NCBI GenBank assembly: GCA_021820065.1
Contig: JAKAEE010000016.1
Location: 1 to 55,280, forward strand
Source of the DNA: Bacteroidota bacterium
GTDB taxonomy: Bacteria; Bacteroidota; Ignavibacteria; Ignavibacteriales; Melioribacteraceae
Reading direction: 5' to 3'
DNA length: 55,280 nucleotides
Part shown: piece by piece, positions 45,070 through 53,808 of the stretch
Layout of the letters: each line of letters begins with the position of its first letter
Numbering within the stretch: the stretch's first letter is position 1
Notes under the pieces: model-generated
The model's input: the letters and a program-made list of their open reading frames with translations, nothing else
The model's database searches: none
Told to the model about the DNA's origin: nothing
Made by a program: the position numbers and the translations under genes

Positions 45070-46437
45070 GTGGATTCTGTTATTTCTCATTTGAAAAGTA
45101 ATTTCAATACCTATCTCGAAGAACTTAAAGAGTACTTGCGGATAAAGAGTATCAGCACGCTTGATGCTAATCGGAGCGACATGATTAAATGTGCGGATTT
45201 TGTTGCCGATAAATTACGACACGCCGGGATGTCACGAGTAGAAATTTTTCAGACTGCCAGGCATCCGATTGTTTACGGTGAATGGCTTGGTCAGCCCGGA
45301 AAACCAACTGTGCTGATTTACGGACATTATGATGTTCAACCAGTTGACCCGTTGGATTTATGGCACAGCGACCCGTTCGAACCGGTGATTCACGACGAGA
45401 AGATTTGGGCGCGCGGTGCAAATGATAACAAAGGTCAAAACTACGTGCACATAAAAAGTGTTGACGCTTATTTCAAAACGTTAGGAACGCTTCCGCTGAA
45501 TGTGAAATTTTTATTTGAGGGTGAAGAGGAAATAGGCAGTGAAAGTTTGACGTCATTTCTTAAAACGCATCAAGAGTTGTTGAAGTGCGATTCCGTTCTT
45601 GTTTCTGATACAAGCATGTACGGCCGCGGTATCCCAACTATCACTTATGGTTTGCGCGGGTTGCTCTACATGGAAGTTGAAATGACCGGACCCGACAAAG
45701 ATTTGCATTCCGGTAGTTTCGGCGGCGCTGTCGCTAACCCTATTAATGAGCTGGCAAAATTAATTTCCAAGCTGCATGATAAAAACGGGAAAATCACAGT
45801 CCCAAATTTTTATAACGGTGTTCAGAAACTTTCTAAAGCGGAAAAAGAAAATTTTAAACGATTAAAATTTTCCGAAAATGCTTATGCCAAAGAAGTCGGC
45901 GTTAAAAAACTTCATGGCGAAAAAGGTTTTACAACTTTAGAAAAATTGTGGACGAGACCAACTTTGGATTGCAACGGCATCATAGGAGGTTTCACTGAAA
46001 TTGGCGCTAAGACCGTTTTGCCGTCCAAGGCAAAGGCAAAGATCAGCATGCGCTTGGTTCCTAATCAAGATCCGTTAAAGATTGCCAAAGATTTTGCAAA
46101 GTATGTTAAATCATTAGTTCCGCAGAGTGTTAAGCTCGATGTTAAAATGCTTCATTACGGTTACCCGGCTGTTGTGCCGTTCGGAAGCAAAGCGCTAAAT
46201 GCCGGGGCGAAAGCAACTGCTAAAGCTTACGGAAAGAAAACTGTTTTCACACGTGAGGGCGGATCCATTTCAATTGTTGTGGATTTCATTAAAAACTTAA
46301 AAGCTCCGGTTGTGTTGATGGGGTTTGGTCTCGATTCGGACGATATTCATTCTCCTAACGAACATTTCCTTTTGGAAAATTTTGAAAAAGGTTTGTACGC
46401 GTCCGCATATTTTCTTGACGAATTTTCGAAAGCTTAA
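45070..46437 (+). CDS. M20-family dipeptidase
   Basis: The protein of about 455 aa is a di-zinc peptidase. Ligands are visible in order: His and Asp of IYGHYDVQPV, Asp of ARGANDNKGQ, the Glu pair of FEGEEEIGSES, Asp of LVSDTSMYG and the late His of SPNEHFLLENF. A dimerisation lid lies between. The GTG at 45070 is favoured because AGGAGG lies 4 bases upstream and the protein then starts as relatives do; an upstream TTG at 45031 has no ribosome site. It hydrolyses dipeptides in the cytoplasm. Confidence 0.9.
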   Translation: MDSVISHLKSNFNTYLEELKEYLRIKSISTLDANRSDMIKCADFVADKLRHAGMSRVEIFQTARHPIVYGEWLGQPGKPTVLIYGHYDVQPVDPLDLWHSDPFEPVIHDEKIWARGANDNKGQNYVHIKSVDAYFKTLGTLPLNVKFLFEGEEEIGSESLTSFLKTHQELLKCDSVLVSDTSMYGRGIPTITYGLRGLLYMEVEMTGPDKDLHSGSFGGAVANPINELAKLISKLHDKNGKITVPNFYNGVQKLSKAEKENFKRLKFSENAYAKEVGVKKLHGEKGFTTLEKLWTRPTLDCNGIIGGFTEIGAKTVLPSKAKAKISMRLVPNQDPLKIAKDFAKYVKSLVPQSVKLDVKMLHYGYPAVVPFGSKALNAGAKATAKAYGKKTVFTREGGSISIVVDFIKNLKAPVVLMGFGLDSDDIHSPNEHFLLENFEKGLYASAYFLDEFSKA

Positions 46438-46476
46438 AAGTGAAATCGGATTTTATTAATAATAGAGGATGCTTAG

Positions 46477-47325
46477 ATGAAACTCTATAAAGCATTTATA
46501 GCGTTTCTCGTTTTTGGATTATTATTCGTTTCATGTAAGTCCAAAGAAGTTGGCGGCGATGCAGCTACATCTGCCGCAAAAGATGAAAGCGTTCGGGAGT
46601 ATAAGATTGGTATTCAAAAAGAACAGACTAAAAACAGATTTCCGTGCGACACAATTTCATTAAAGGAGTACATACTTAACAATTATGATCCCGGGACGTA
46701 TTTGGTCGAGTTCGACAAAACTTACACATACAGTATTCCGAAACCGGCTGTAATCTATTTTAGGGATACTACCGATTACATACTTGCTGTAATCGCAAAA
46801 TCAAAACCTACTGAACGGCACATAGAAACGAAAAATGTTGTGGGATACGAGTCAAGTTTCATAAACCTTGATAGCACAAAACTTGGCACTGCATTTTTCT
46901 GGTTAACTCTTTTTGAATGCAAAGACGGTACGTTCAAGCGCATTTGGGAAGCTGAAGTCCCGATGCACGGCGGATTCAATAGAATGACGATCAAACTATG
47001 GAAACCGAAAAATATAAAATATGTTGAGCTGAACTACGAAGACGGAATTATCAGTGGTCACCGTAACTATAACTTTTTCATGATTGACGGTTGGCGTAAC
47101 CCGCCGCACCTTATGGAAACTTATGAAGGGATAGTTCACAAACGCACGCTCGCAAACTTGAACAATGATAAATTTCCTGATTATTATGAGTACCGTTTTA
47201 CATCTGGTCAGTACCTTGATTCATTGGCACAAATTAGAATTTTAGATTCAATACCTTTCTACTGGAGTACAAAACGTCAACTTTATATAACCGATAAGAA
47301 TCCTCGTTGGTTCAGAAAATACTAA
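46477..47325 (+). CDS. Lipoprotein of unknown function
   Basis: The 282-aa protein has a lipoprotein signal with Cys20 (LLFVSCKSKE). No domain is recognised. It contains conserved-looking blocks FPCDTISLKEYILNNYDPGT and YWSTKRQLYITDKNPRWFRK. The gene lies 39 bases after the dipeptidase gene and 13 bases before the YgfZ-like gene, so it may share their transcript. Confidence 0.65.
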   Translation: MKLYKAFIAFLVFGLLFVSCKSKEVGGDAATSAAKDESVREYKIGIQKEQTKNRFPCDTISLKEYILNNYDPGTYLVEFDKTYTYSIPKPAVIYFRDTTDYILAVIAKSKPTERHIETKNVVGYESSFINLDSTKLGTAFFWLTLFECKDGTFKRIWEAEVPMHGGFNRMTIKLWKPKNIKYVELNYEDGIISGHRNYNFFMIDGWRNPPHLMETYEGIVHKRTLANLNNDKFPDYYEYRFTSGQYLDSLAQIRILDSIPFYWSTKRQLYITDKNPRWFRKY

Positions 47326-47338
47326 AAGCGAGTTGTTA

Positions 47339-48430
47339 ATGTTTCAAGAAGTTTTAAACAAGCATATTATGGATGATCAATTACTAAAACAGTTTCCCGG
47401 TATGTTAAAAAGCAATAGTTCGGTTCGCAGATTTACAAACGCAGCCGATGAATTTAACACGCTGCGAAACGGAGTCGGATTAAGAATTGTTTTTGATTCG
47501 ATGATAATTAAAATGACTGGGAAAGACGTTCTCGATTTCTTGCATCGCATATCTACGAATGCGTTGTTGGATTTACAACCGCAGCAAAAAAGAAATACTC
47601 TTTTCCTCAATGATAAAGGAAGGTTTATCGATAGAGCAACACTGCTGGCTTTGGACGGTGAGTACCAACTTATTGGCAGTTCCGACCAAAATAAAAGACT
47701 GCTAAGCTGGATCAACAAGTTCATCATCATGGAAGATATAAAGACCGAGGATCTTTCCGATAAGTTTACTCTATTGGAATTGATCGGACCGCAAACGAAT
47801 TCTTTTTTAACTCTCATGTTAGGTAATGAAGTCGATCTGAACGACGTTACAAAAATTCATACTTTGAGTGTGGACGGATTTCAGTTTCTGTTTTGTCTAA
47901 ATGTTGAGCCGAATAATGCCAAGGTTTTTAAGATCATCATCGAAAAAGAAAAAGTTTCCAACTTCATAGATTATTTGTTCAGCATCAAAAGTGTTTTTGA
48001 TTTGACTTTAATCGGTGAAGACGCTTACGATGCGTTTAGAATCCAAAACGGGATCCCCGCTCTACCGCAGGAAATAAACGATTCAGCAAATCCTTATGAA
48101 GTCGATTTGATAGGTGAAGTAAATTTCAAGAAGGGCTGTTATATTGGTCAGGAAGTGATTGCCAGATTGGATACTTATGAGAAGATTCAGCGAAAGATGA
48201 TGCGTGTTTCTCTTTCTGTCAAAATGAACGGCAAAAACGCAGTGATCAATTCTGATGGAATGATCCATGCGGGAATAATTTCCAGCATATCGAATCCTGA
48301 ACTTTTCAACGAGCAAATCGGTTTAGCTATAGTGAATAAAAAAGCTCTGGAAACGGGAAAACAGTTTCATGTATTATCTGGCGACAAAAAAATTCCCGTT
48401 GTGATTTCTTTTCTGGATGACCACAAATGA
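47339..48430 (+). CDS. YgfZ/GcvT-fold folate-binding protein
   Basis: The protein of about 363 aa has the YgfZ signature KKGCYIGQEVIARLDTYEKI with C267, and the fold-typical start of FLHRISTNALLDLQP. YgfZ supports iron-sulphur cluster repair or assembly with a folate cofactor. ATG 47339 is chosen over TTG 47333; the ribosome site is weak. Its stop overlaps the next ATG by four bases (ATGA). Confidence 0.85.
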   Translation: MFQEVLNKHIMDDQLLKQFPGMLKSNSSVRRFTNAADEFNTLRNGVGLRIVFDSMIIKMTGKDVLDFLHRISTNALLDLQPQQKRNTLFLNDKGRFIDRATLLALDGEYQLIGSSDQNKRLLSWINKFIIMEDIKTEDLSDKFTLLELIGPQTNSFLTLMLGNEVDLNDVTKIHTLSVDGFQFLFCLNVEPNNAKVFKIIIEKEKVSNFIDYLFSIKSVFDLTLIGEDAYDAFRIQNGIPALPQEINDSANPYEVDLIGEVNFKKGCYIGQEVIARLDTYEKIQRKMMRVSLSVKMNGKNAVINSDGMIHAGIISSISNPELFNEQIGLAIVNKKALETGKQFHVLSGDKKIPVVISFLDDHK

Positions 48431-48975
48431 AAATTTACACAAAGACCGGCGACAAAGGCGAGACGTCTTTGTTCGGCGGCAAAAAAGTTTGGAAGGATGA
48501 CTTGCGTATCGAGGCTTATGGTTCGATTGATGAACTGAATTCTGTTATCGGTATGGCAATTGCGGAAATTAAAAATGATGAACTCGAAAAAGAATTACGA
48601 AAGATTCAGAATGAATTGTTCGTCATTGGCTCGGATTTGGCGACACCTTTAGATTCTGATTCCTCCAAAATTGTTGTTCCGCGTGTTGATGAGAGTTTTA
48701 CAAAGATGCTGGAAGAGTTAATCGATAAGTTTGATGCAGAATTGCCTCAGTTGAAACAATTTATTTTACCCGGCGGTTTAAAAGGTGCGGCAATTCTTCA
48801 CAATGCAAGAACTGTATGCCGGCGCGCTGAGAGAAATGTTGTCGCTCTTTCAAAAAAGGAAACTATCGGCACTGAAATTGAAAAATACTTAAACCGTTTG
48901 TCCGATCTTCTGTTTGTATTTGCCAGATACGAAAATTTTTCAAACGGTACTAAAGATATATTCTGGCAAAAATAA
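48427..48975 (+). CDS. Cob(I)yrinic acid a,c-diamide adenosyltransferase (PduO-type)
   Basis: The 182-aa protein matches PduO/MMAB enzymes: KIYTKTGDKGETSLFGGKKV, AYGSIDELNSVIGMA, FILPGGLKGAAILHNARTVC and RRAERNVVAL, the ATP and corrinoid binding elements. It makes adenosylcobalamin from Co(I) corrinoid and ATP. It overlaps the YgfZ-like gene by four bases. Confidence 0.95.
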   Translation: MKIYTKTGDKGETSLFGGKKVWKDDLRIEAYGSIDELNSVIGMAIAEIKNDELEKELRKIQNELFVIGSDLATPLDSDSSKIVVPRVDESFTKMLEELIDKFDAELPQLKQFILPGGLKGAAILHNARTVCRRAERNVVALSKKETIGTEIEKYLNRLSDLLFVFARYENFSNGTKDIFWQK

Positions 48976-49038
48976 GTTTGTTCTTTGTTAATCTGAGTGA
49001 TAATTCCCAGATCAAATTCTTTCATCCGTAATTTTAAC

Positions 49039-49420
<382 letters not shown>

Positions 49421-49511
49421 GTCTTCGCCCCTGAAGGGGCTCCGCCTGGCAAGTCAATAAATTAGGCGAAGACTGTCCGGCATAGTCACGCAAAGCGGGA
49501 CGAAGCCGGAC
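49421..49511. repeat. Palindrome cluster at the tmRNA 3' end
   Basis: The cluster starts at the base after the tmRNA CCA. GTCTTCGCC (49421-49429) pairs with GGCGAAGAC (49465-49473), with an inner hairpin GCCCC-TGAA-GGGGC (49427-49440). A second repeat GTCCGGC (49475-49481) pairs with GCCGGAC (49505-49511). It may include the tmRNA terminator, but no long T-run follows. Confidence 0.7.
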
Positions 49512-49523
49512 TTAGTACTGAAA

Positions 49524-49766
49524 ATGTATTACTATGTTTATATATTGAAAAGCAATAACTACCCTGATCAGAAATATGTTGGGTGCACCGTAAATCTAAA
49601 ATTACGTTTGCAAAAGCATAATCAAGGAGGTTCGCCCCACACCTCTAAATATAAACCGTGGCAATTTACTACCGCAGTATCATTTACAGATAAACATAAA
49701 GCTTACGCATTTGAAAAGTATTTGAAAAGTCATTCGGGTAGAGCTTTCGCTAAAAAACCTTTCTAA
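49524..49766 (+). CDS. Small GIY-YIG nuclease-domain protein
   Basis: The 80-aa single-domain protein has the GIY-YIG core: YYVYILKS, KYVGCTVNLKLRLQKHNQGG and the catalytic-type Glu in AYAFEKYLKS. The C-terminus is short (GRAFAKKPF). Stand-alone proteins of this UvrC/URI type are of uncertain function and some behave as mobile units. It lies 103 bases from the tmRNA end, behind a palindrome cluster; its frame is open upstream to 49461 with no other ATG and no clear ribosome site. Confidence 0.85.
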   Translation: MYYYVYILKSNNYPDQKYVGCTVNLKLRLQKHNQGGSPHTSKYKPWQFTTAVSFTDKHKAYAFEKYLKSHSGRAFAKKPF

Positions 49767-49970
49767 TGATTTATACAATTTTTTAATTCTTTCTCTGTCT
49801 TCATTTTGTATATCTCCTTTGTAGTAAATTTCTGCGAATTCGATTTTATCATCTTTTTCGGAAAATGAATAAGTAATTTTTTTATCGCTTACCTCGGCTC
49901 GATGTTTTTTAAAAATTATAATTTGCCACGAATGATTTTTTCCGAAGAGATGCTTGAGAACTAGAAGATT
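49764..49970 (-). pseudogene. Coding-like frame without a start (possible gene remnant)
   Basis: On the minus strand 69 codons are open and protein-like in composition: HLFGKNHSWQIIIFKKHRAE, then VSDKKITYSFSEKDDKIEFA and EIYYKGDIQNEDRERIKKLY. No ATG, GTG or TTG start with a ribosome site precedes it. The frame runs into the 3' end of the GIY-YIG gene on the other strand. The family is not recognised. It could be the rest of a gene broken by insertion. Confidence 0.35.
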
Positions 49971-50003
49971 AAAAAAAGAGCTCTCCTTTTTGGAAGAGCT
50001 CTT
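49971..50003 (-). terminator. Intrinsic terminator of the cytochrome gene
   Basis: Read on the minus strand, AAGAGCTCTTCC and GGAGAGCTC form a near-perfect stem around AAAAA and are followed by seven T. It lies 32 bases after the cytochrome stop. Confidence 0.85.
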
Positions 50004-50034
50004 GTAGAGGAATAATTATACTTCCGAGCGCATA

Positions 50035-51498
50035 CTATTTCATCAAAATCATTTTCTTTGATTGGGTAAATTGATCGGCATTAATTCTGTAAATATAGAC
50101 GCCGCTTGCAAACCTGCTGGCATCAAGTGTTACTTTGTGATTTCCAGCGGGCATTATATTATTTATTAACGAGGCCACTAGTTCACCGGTTATAGAATAA
50201 ATTTCCAACTTAACATTCGAAGTTTTTGGCAATGAAAAATTAATAGTTGTAGTTGGGTTGAACGGGTTGGGATAGTTTTGTGCTAAAGCATAATTTGTTG
50301 GAATATTTTGTATCGGTTCAACATCAGTTATGCCATTGTGAATATTTTTAGCATAAGTTGAAGCCCAAGCTAAGTCTTTATCTGTATGGCATGATAGGCA
50401 AGCAAAATCTAATGTTGCAGCTGCTAAGCCATTAGCATCAAGAAGCAATGCTTTTCCATCTGCAGTAAACATTCCGGCAGTTTTATTAATATTATTTGTA
50501 TTAATTGCCATTACGTGCGATCTTATATCACCCTTCCATCCGTTCCCGGTTTGAACCCCTATAGCGCTTTTTCCGGTATAGGACATATGACAGTCAATAC
50601 AATCTGCTGATTTTGTTATTGTATTATTTATCTTGATAGTTTTGTCTCCATGACAATCCTGGCATTTTATTTTTATAGCTTTAAAACCTGTGCCTGCCAC
50701 ATTTTTATAATGTAGTGCAATGTGAGTGTCATGGCAAGAAATACAAGTTAGATCAGTACCTTTACCATCACCATGTTTAGAAGCACGAAATTCATTTAGT
50801 TGCTCATGGTGTTCAACAAAACCGCTGCTGGCAGGAACAACATTAGTAATTCCCCCTCTCTGATGGCAATCACCACAGCGAGTAACTTTTAGATTGTCCC
50901 CCGTTCTGAAGGGTTTATATGATGGATCCGTTGTGTGATCGCCGGTTGCATCACTCGCTGGTCCATGACATCCTTCACATCTAATGCCCGGTTGTGCAAA
51001 TGTTCCGAAGCCGGTTGTTCCTGCAGGCCAAGAACCATCTGTAGAAGGTCCGGTTGTATGACATTTGAAGCAGTTATAGTCATATTTTGTTGGCTTTCCA
51101 TCATTATAAGCCACCCATTGTTTTGTTACTAAATTATATTGAACCCCCTGCCCAACATACACCATACCGTCAGGTTGAACGAATCTCGCTTTCCAACCAT
51201 AACCGCCTATTACGTAAGAAAAATCTGAGAATTTCTTACCAGCAGGCGCTGGATATCCCGGTGATGTATTAGCGGGGTAGGTAGGTTGTGCATCACCAGT
51301 TATTTTATTTAATTTATAAAGATGACCAGTTTTTGTATACTCCTCATAAATATTATATCCCAATTTGGCATTTGCAGAGTTATGACAAAGCATGCACTTA
51401 TCGTCTCCCTTATATCCAGATGCTTGTCCAAATGCCATGGTTCCCAGTAGTATGATTAATGTTACTATTGAAAATAAAGTTTGAAAAAATGATTTCAT
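50035..51498 (-). CDS. Octaheme c-type cytochrome with T9SS type A sorting domain
   Basis: The 487-aa protein has a signal peptide (about 1-25). Eight CxxCH heme-binding motifs lie at residues 35-39, 143-147, 174-178, 208-212, 252-256, 279-283, 300-304 and 367-371. From about 403 to the end there is a type A T9SS sorting domain (LAQNYPNPFNPTTTINFSLP, LEIYSITGELVASL, SGVYIYRI and terminal KKMILMK). This predicts a multiheme cytochrome carried across the outer membrane and attached to the cell surface or released. The heme pattern does not by eye match a named octaheme enzyme. A strong AGGAGG site precedes the ATG. It is divergent from a two-component system. Confidence 0.92.
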   Translation of the reverse strand: MKSFFQTLFSIVTLIILLGTMAFGQASGYKGDDKCMLCHNSANAKLGYNIYEEYTKTGHLYKLNKITGDAQPTYPANTSPGYPAPAGKKFSDFSYVIGGYGWKARFVQPDGMVYVGQGVQYNLVTKQWVAYNDGKPTKYDYNCFKCHTTGPSTDGSWPAGTTGFGTFAQPGIRCEGCHGPASDATGDHTTDPSYKPFRTGDNLKVTRCGDCHQRGGITNVVPASSGFVEHHEQLNEFRASKHGDGKGTDLTCISCHDTHIALHYKNVAGTGFKAIKIKCQDCHGDKTIKINNTITKSADCIDCHMSYTGKSAIGVQTGNGWKGDIRSHVMAINTNNINKTAGMFTADGKALLLDANGLAAATLDFACLSCHTDKDLAWASTYAKNIHNGITDVEPIQNIPTNYALAQNYPNPFNPTTTINFSLPKTSNVKLEIYSITGELVASLINNIMPAGNHKVTLDASRFASGVYIYRINADQFTQSKKMILMK

Positions 51499-51636
51499 GA
51501 ATCCTCCTATTATTTAAAAAATAAAACGAACAAGCTTTCATTCCAAAATAGACATTGATATATTTTTTATACAGAAATAAATGATGAAAAATTTTTCATA
51601 TTTTTATGTGAGTTGATATTCGTTTAACATAGTTAG

Positions 51637-52311
51637 ATGATTATGAAAATCCTTATAGCAGAAGATGAGAAATCTATAGCCTCCTCATTAGAAAAACGGC
51701 TGACTAATGAAGGATTTGAGCCATCTGTAGTTTATGATGGTGAATCTGCATTAAAGATGATTAACAAAAGTAGTTTTGATGTCATCCTTTTGGATTGGAA
51801 AATGCCAAAGATTACAGGTTTTGATGTTTGCAAAAAAATTAGAGAGATTAAAATTACAACTCCGATAATTTTTCTAACTGTTCTGGGTGATATATCAAAT
51901 AAGGTTGAAGCGCTTAAAGCTGGTGCCGACGATTACATCACAAAACCTTTTGCTATAGAAGAACTTTTAGCTAGAATTCAATCTGTTTTGCGAAGAATGA
52001 GTTTATCAGAAAAAAAAATGCACTGCGGAAGTTTTACCCTAGATTTAGTTACACATTATATTGAAAATAAAAACTACTCTTTGAAATTGTCAGATAAAGA
52101 ATTTGAGTTGCTTCATTATCTTATAATTAATAAAGGCATGATAATAAACAAGTATACACTTTTTGAAAATGTTTGGGGCTTGAATTTTTCTCCGGAAACT
52201 AATTTTGTTGAAGTTACTATCAAAAATTTGAGGAAAAAAATGGAAGAATTGACATCAAAAAAATATATAAAAACTGTTTACGGGGAAGGCTATGTTTTTG
52301 TTGGAGAATAA
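51637..52311 (+). CDS. OmpR-family response regulator
   Basis: The 224-aa protein has a receiver domain (ILIAEDEKSIASSLEKRL, phospho-acceptor D53 in VILLDWKMPKITG, switch Lys in DYITKPF) and a C-terminal winged helix (KLSDKEFELLHYLIINKG, VEVTIKNLRKKM, YIKTVYGEGYVF). It is divergent from the octaheme cytochrome and 3 bases before its kinase. Two start codons (51637 and 51643) are possible; no strong ribosome site is seen. The gene looks very AT-rich compared with the ATP synthase and ribosomal genes. Confidence 0.92.
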   Translation: MIMKILIAEDEKSIASSLEKRLTNEGFEPSVVYDGESALKMINKSSFDVILLDWKMPKITGFDVCKKIREIKITTPIIFLTVLGDISNKVEALKAGADDYITKPFAIEELLARIQSVLRRMSLSEKKMHCGSFTLDLVTHYIENKNYSLKLSDKEFELLHYLIINKGMIINKYTLFENVWGLNFSPETNFVEVTIKNLRKKMEELTSKKYIKTVYGEGYVFVGE

Positions 52312-52314
52312 TTA

Positions 52315-53703
52315 ATGAGATTCAGACTTTCTAAAACCATTTTAAGAAATTCAATAATTATTTCTTCTGTGTTTATTGCTTTTTTGCTTGTCTTCGATTT
52401 TCTTCTCTATTATCTAATTACTTTTCAGCTAACATCGGTTTTAGATTCTAAAATTAGTCATGAAATAGAACATATTTTGCCGTCATTTAAGGTTGTTGAT
52501 AGTTCAATAGTTATAATTCGTCCCAGCGAATTTGATGAAAAAGATTTGGTGGATTTATATGACAATTCGTTTTTTTTGCAGATATATAAAAACGATGGGT
52601 CCATATTATTGCATAGTAAGAACATTCCTCAATTCGGTAAAATTGATGTCAATTTCCCAAGTTTTGCTGCCGGTAAATATTATACAGATACACAAACAAA
52701 AAAAGAATTATTAAGAAGCGGATATAAAAAACTGTTCAACGAAAAAGGTGAGCAGATTGGATTACTTCAACTTTCAGCTAGAAAGCTGCTATTGGAAGCT
52801 GCCTTACAAAAAATTCTTTATTATAATCTTCTTATACTTCCTTTTATTCTGGTCTTAGTAATTCTAATTAGCATTTTTATTTCAAAAAAATTAGTTGAGC
52901 CGATTAATTCAATAATAAACACAGCCGGCCGAATTACGGCGTTGAATTTAAGTCAGCGTTTGGACATTGATTCTGATCCACATGACGAAATTAATAGATT
53001 GAAATTTACACTTAATGATTTATTTGAAAGATTAGAAAACCAAGTTAGAGAAATCTCCTCTTTTGCCGATAATGCTTCTCATCAATTAATGACGCCGTTG
53101 ACAACTATTATTTCCGAGTTGGATTATGCTCTTCAGAAGAATAATCAAGATGTAGATTTGAAAAGCTCTTTAGTTGTTGCGAAAGAGCAATCGGAAAAGA
53201 TCTTAAAGATCATCAAATCATTACTAATAATGGCTCGAATCGGAAATAACTATTCGCACAGTAATTTCGTTTTTTCGTTGGAAACAATTGTGAAAAATTC
53301 TATTAAAGTTCTTTATAAAGAAAATAACATTGAATATAAAGTTGATGATGAAATCTACTTAAGAGGAAACTCAGAATATTTTTCAATGGTTTTGCATAAT
53401 ATTTTGGATAATGCTATTAAATATTCAGGGCGAAGCTCGCCAATTGTTTTTTTAGCATCCAAATTTGAAGATAAAGTTAAAATTATTGTTAAGGATGAAG
53501 GAATTGGCATCCCAGATAAAGAGAAGACAAAAATATTTGAAAGGTTTTACCGCGGAGAAAACGCAGAAAAGATAGGAATCAAAGGAACCGGATTAGGAAT
53601 AAGTTTGGCTTCTGCCATTATCCGTTCAATGAAAGGTGAAATTAAAATAGAAGATAACAAACCTAAAGGTACACAAGTAATTATTAGCCTTCCGTTAGTA
53701 TAA
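52315..53703 (+). CDS. Sensor histidine kinase (HAMP, HisKA, HATPase)
   Basis: The 462-aa protein has two membrane helices (about 14-38 and 168-190) around a periplasmic sensor domain of about 130 residues. A HAMP-like segment follows (about 190-243), then the H-box FADNASHQLMTPLTT with H256 (Gln after His, as in some TctE/CusS-like kinases). ATPase motifs are HNILDNAIKYS, VKDEGIGIPD, FERFYRG and GTGLGISLA. It pairs with the OmpR-type regulator and may control the divergent surface cytochrome. Confidence 0.9.
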   Translation: MRFRLSKTILRNSIIISSVFIAFLLVFDFLLYYLITFQLTSVLDSKISHEIEHILPSFKVVDSSIVIIRPSEFDEKDLVDLYDNSFFLQIYKNDGSILLHSKNIPQFGKIDVNFPSFAAGKYYTDTQTKKELLRSGYKKLFNEKGEQIGLLQLSARKLLLEAALQKILYYNLLILPFILVLVILISIFISKKLVEPINSIINTAGRITALNLSQRLDIDSDPHDEINRLKFTLNDLFERLENQVREISSFADNASHQLMTPLTTIISELDYALQKNNQDVDLKSSLVVAKEQSEKILKIIKSLLIMARIGNNYSHSNFVFSLETIVKNSIKVLYKENNIEYKVDDEIYLRGNSEYFSMVLHNILDNAIKYSGRSSPIVFLASKFEDKVKIIVKDEGIGIPDKEKTKIFERFYRGENAEKIGIKGTGLGISLASAIIRSMKGEIKIEDNKPKGTQVIISLPLV

Positions 53704-53768
53704 GCATGATGATTTATTGAGGCTATTTTTGTTGTTTCACATAAAAATCATGCCAGTCGTTTAATTTT

Positions 53769-53800
53769 ATTGATTTACCGACTTTATTGCCTTAAATTTG
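53769..53800 (+). promoter_or_regulatory. Probable promoter of dapF
   Basis: ATTG (53769-53772) and TAAATTTG (53793-53800) are 20 bases apart, like the Bacteroidota -33/-7 pair. The -7 element ends only 8 bases before the dapF ATG, so the transcript would be nearly leaderless. Confidence 0.4.
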
Positions 53801-53808
53801 AATACGTT

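Noticed and set aside
53704..53753. Terminator after the OmpR-type kinase (GCATGAT...ATCATGC)
   Set aside because: The stem is only 7 bp with a 36-base loop and no T-run after the right arm.
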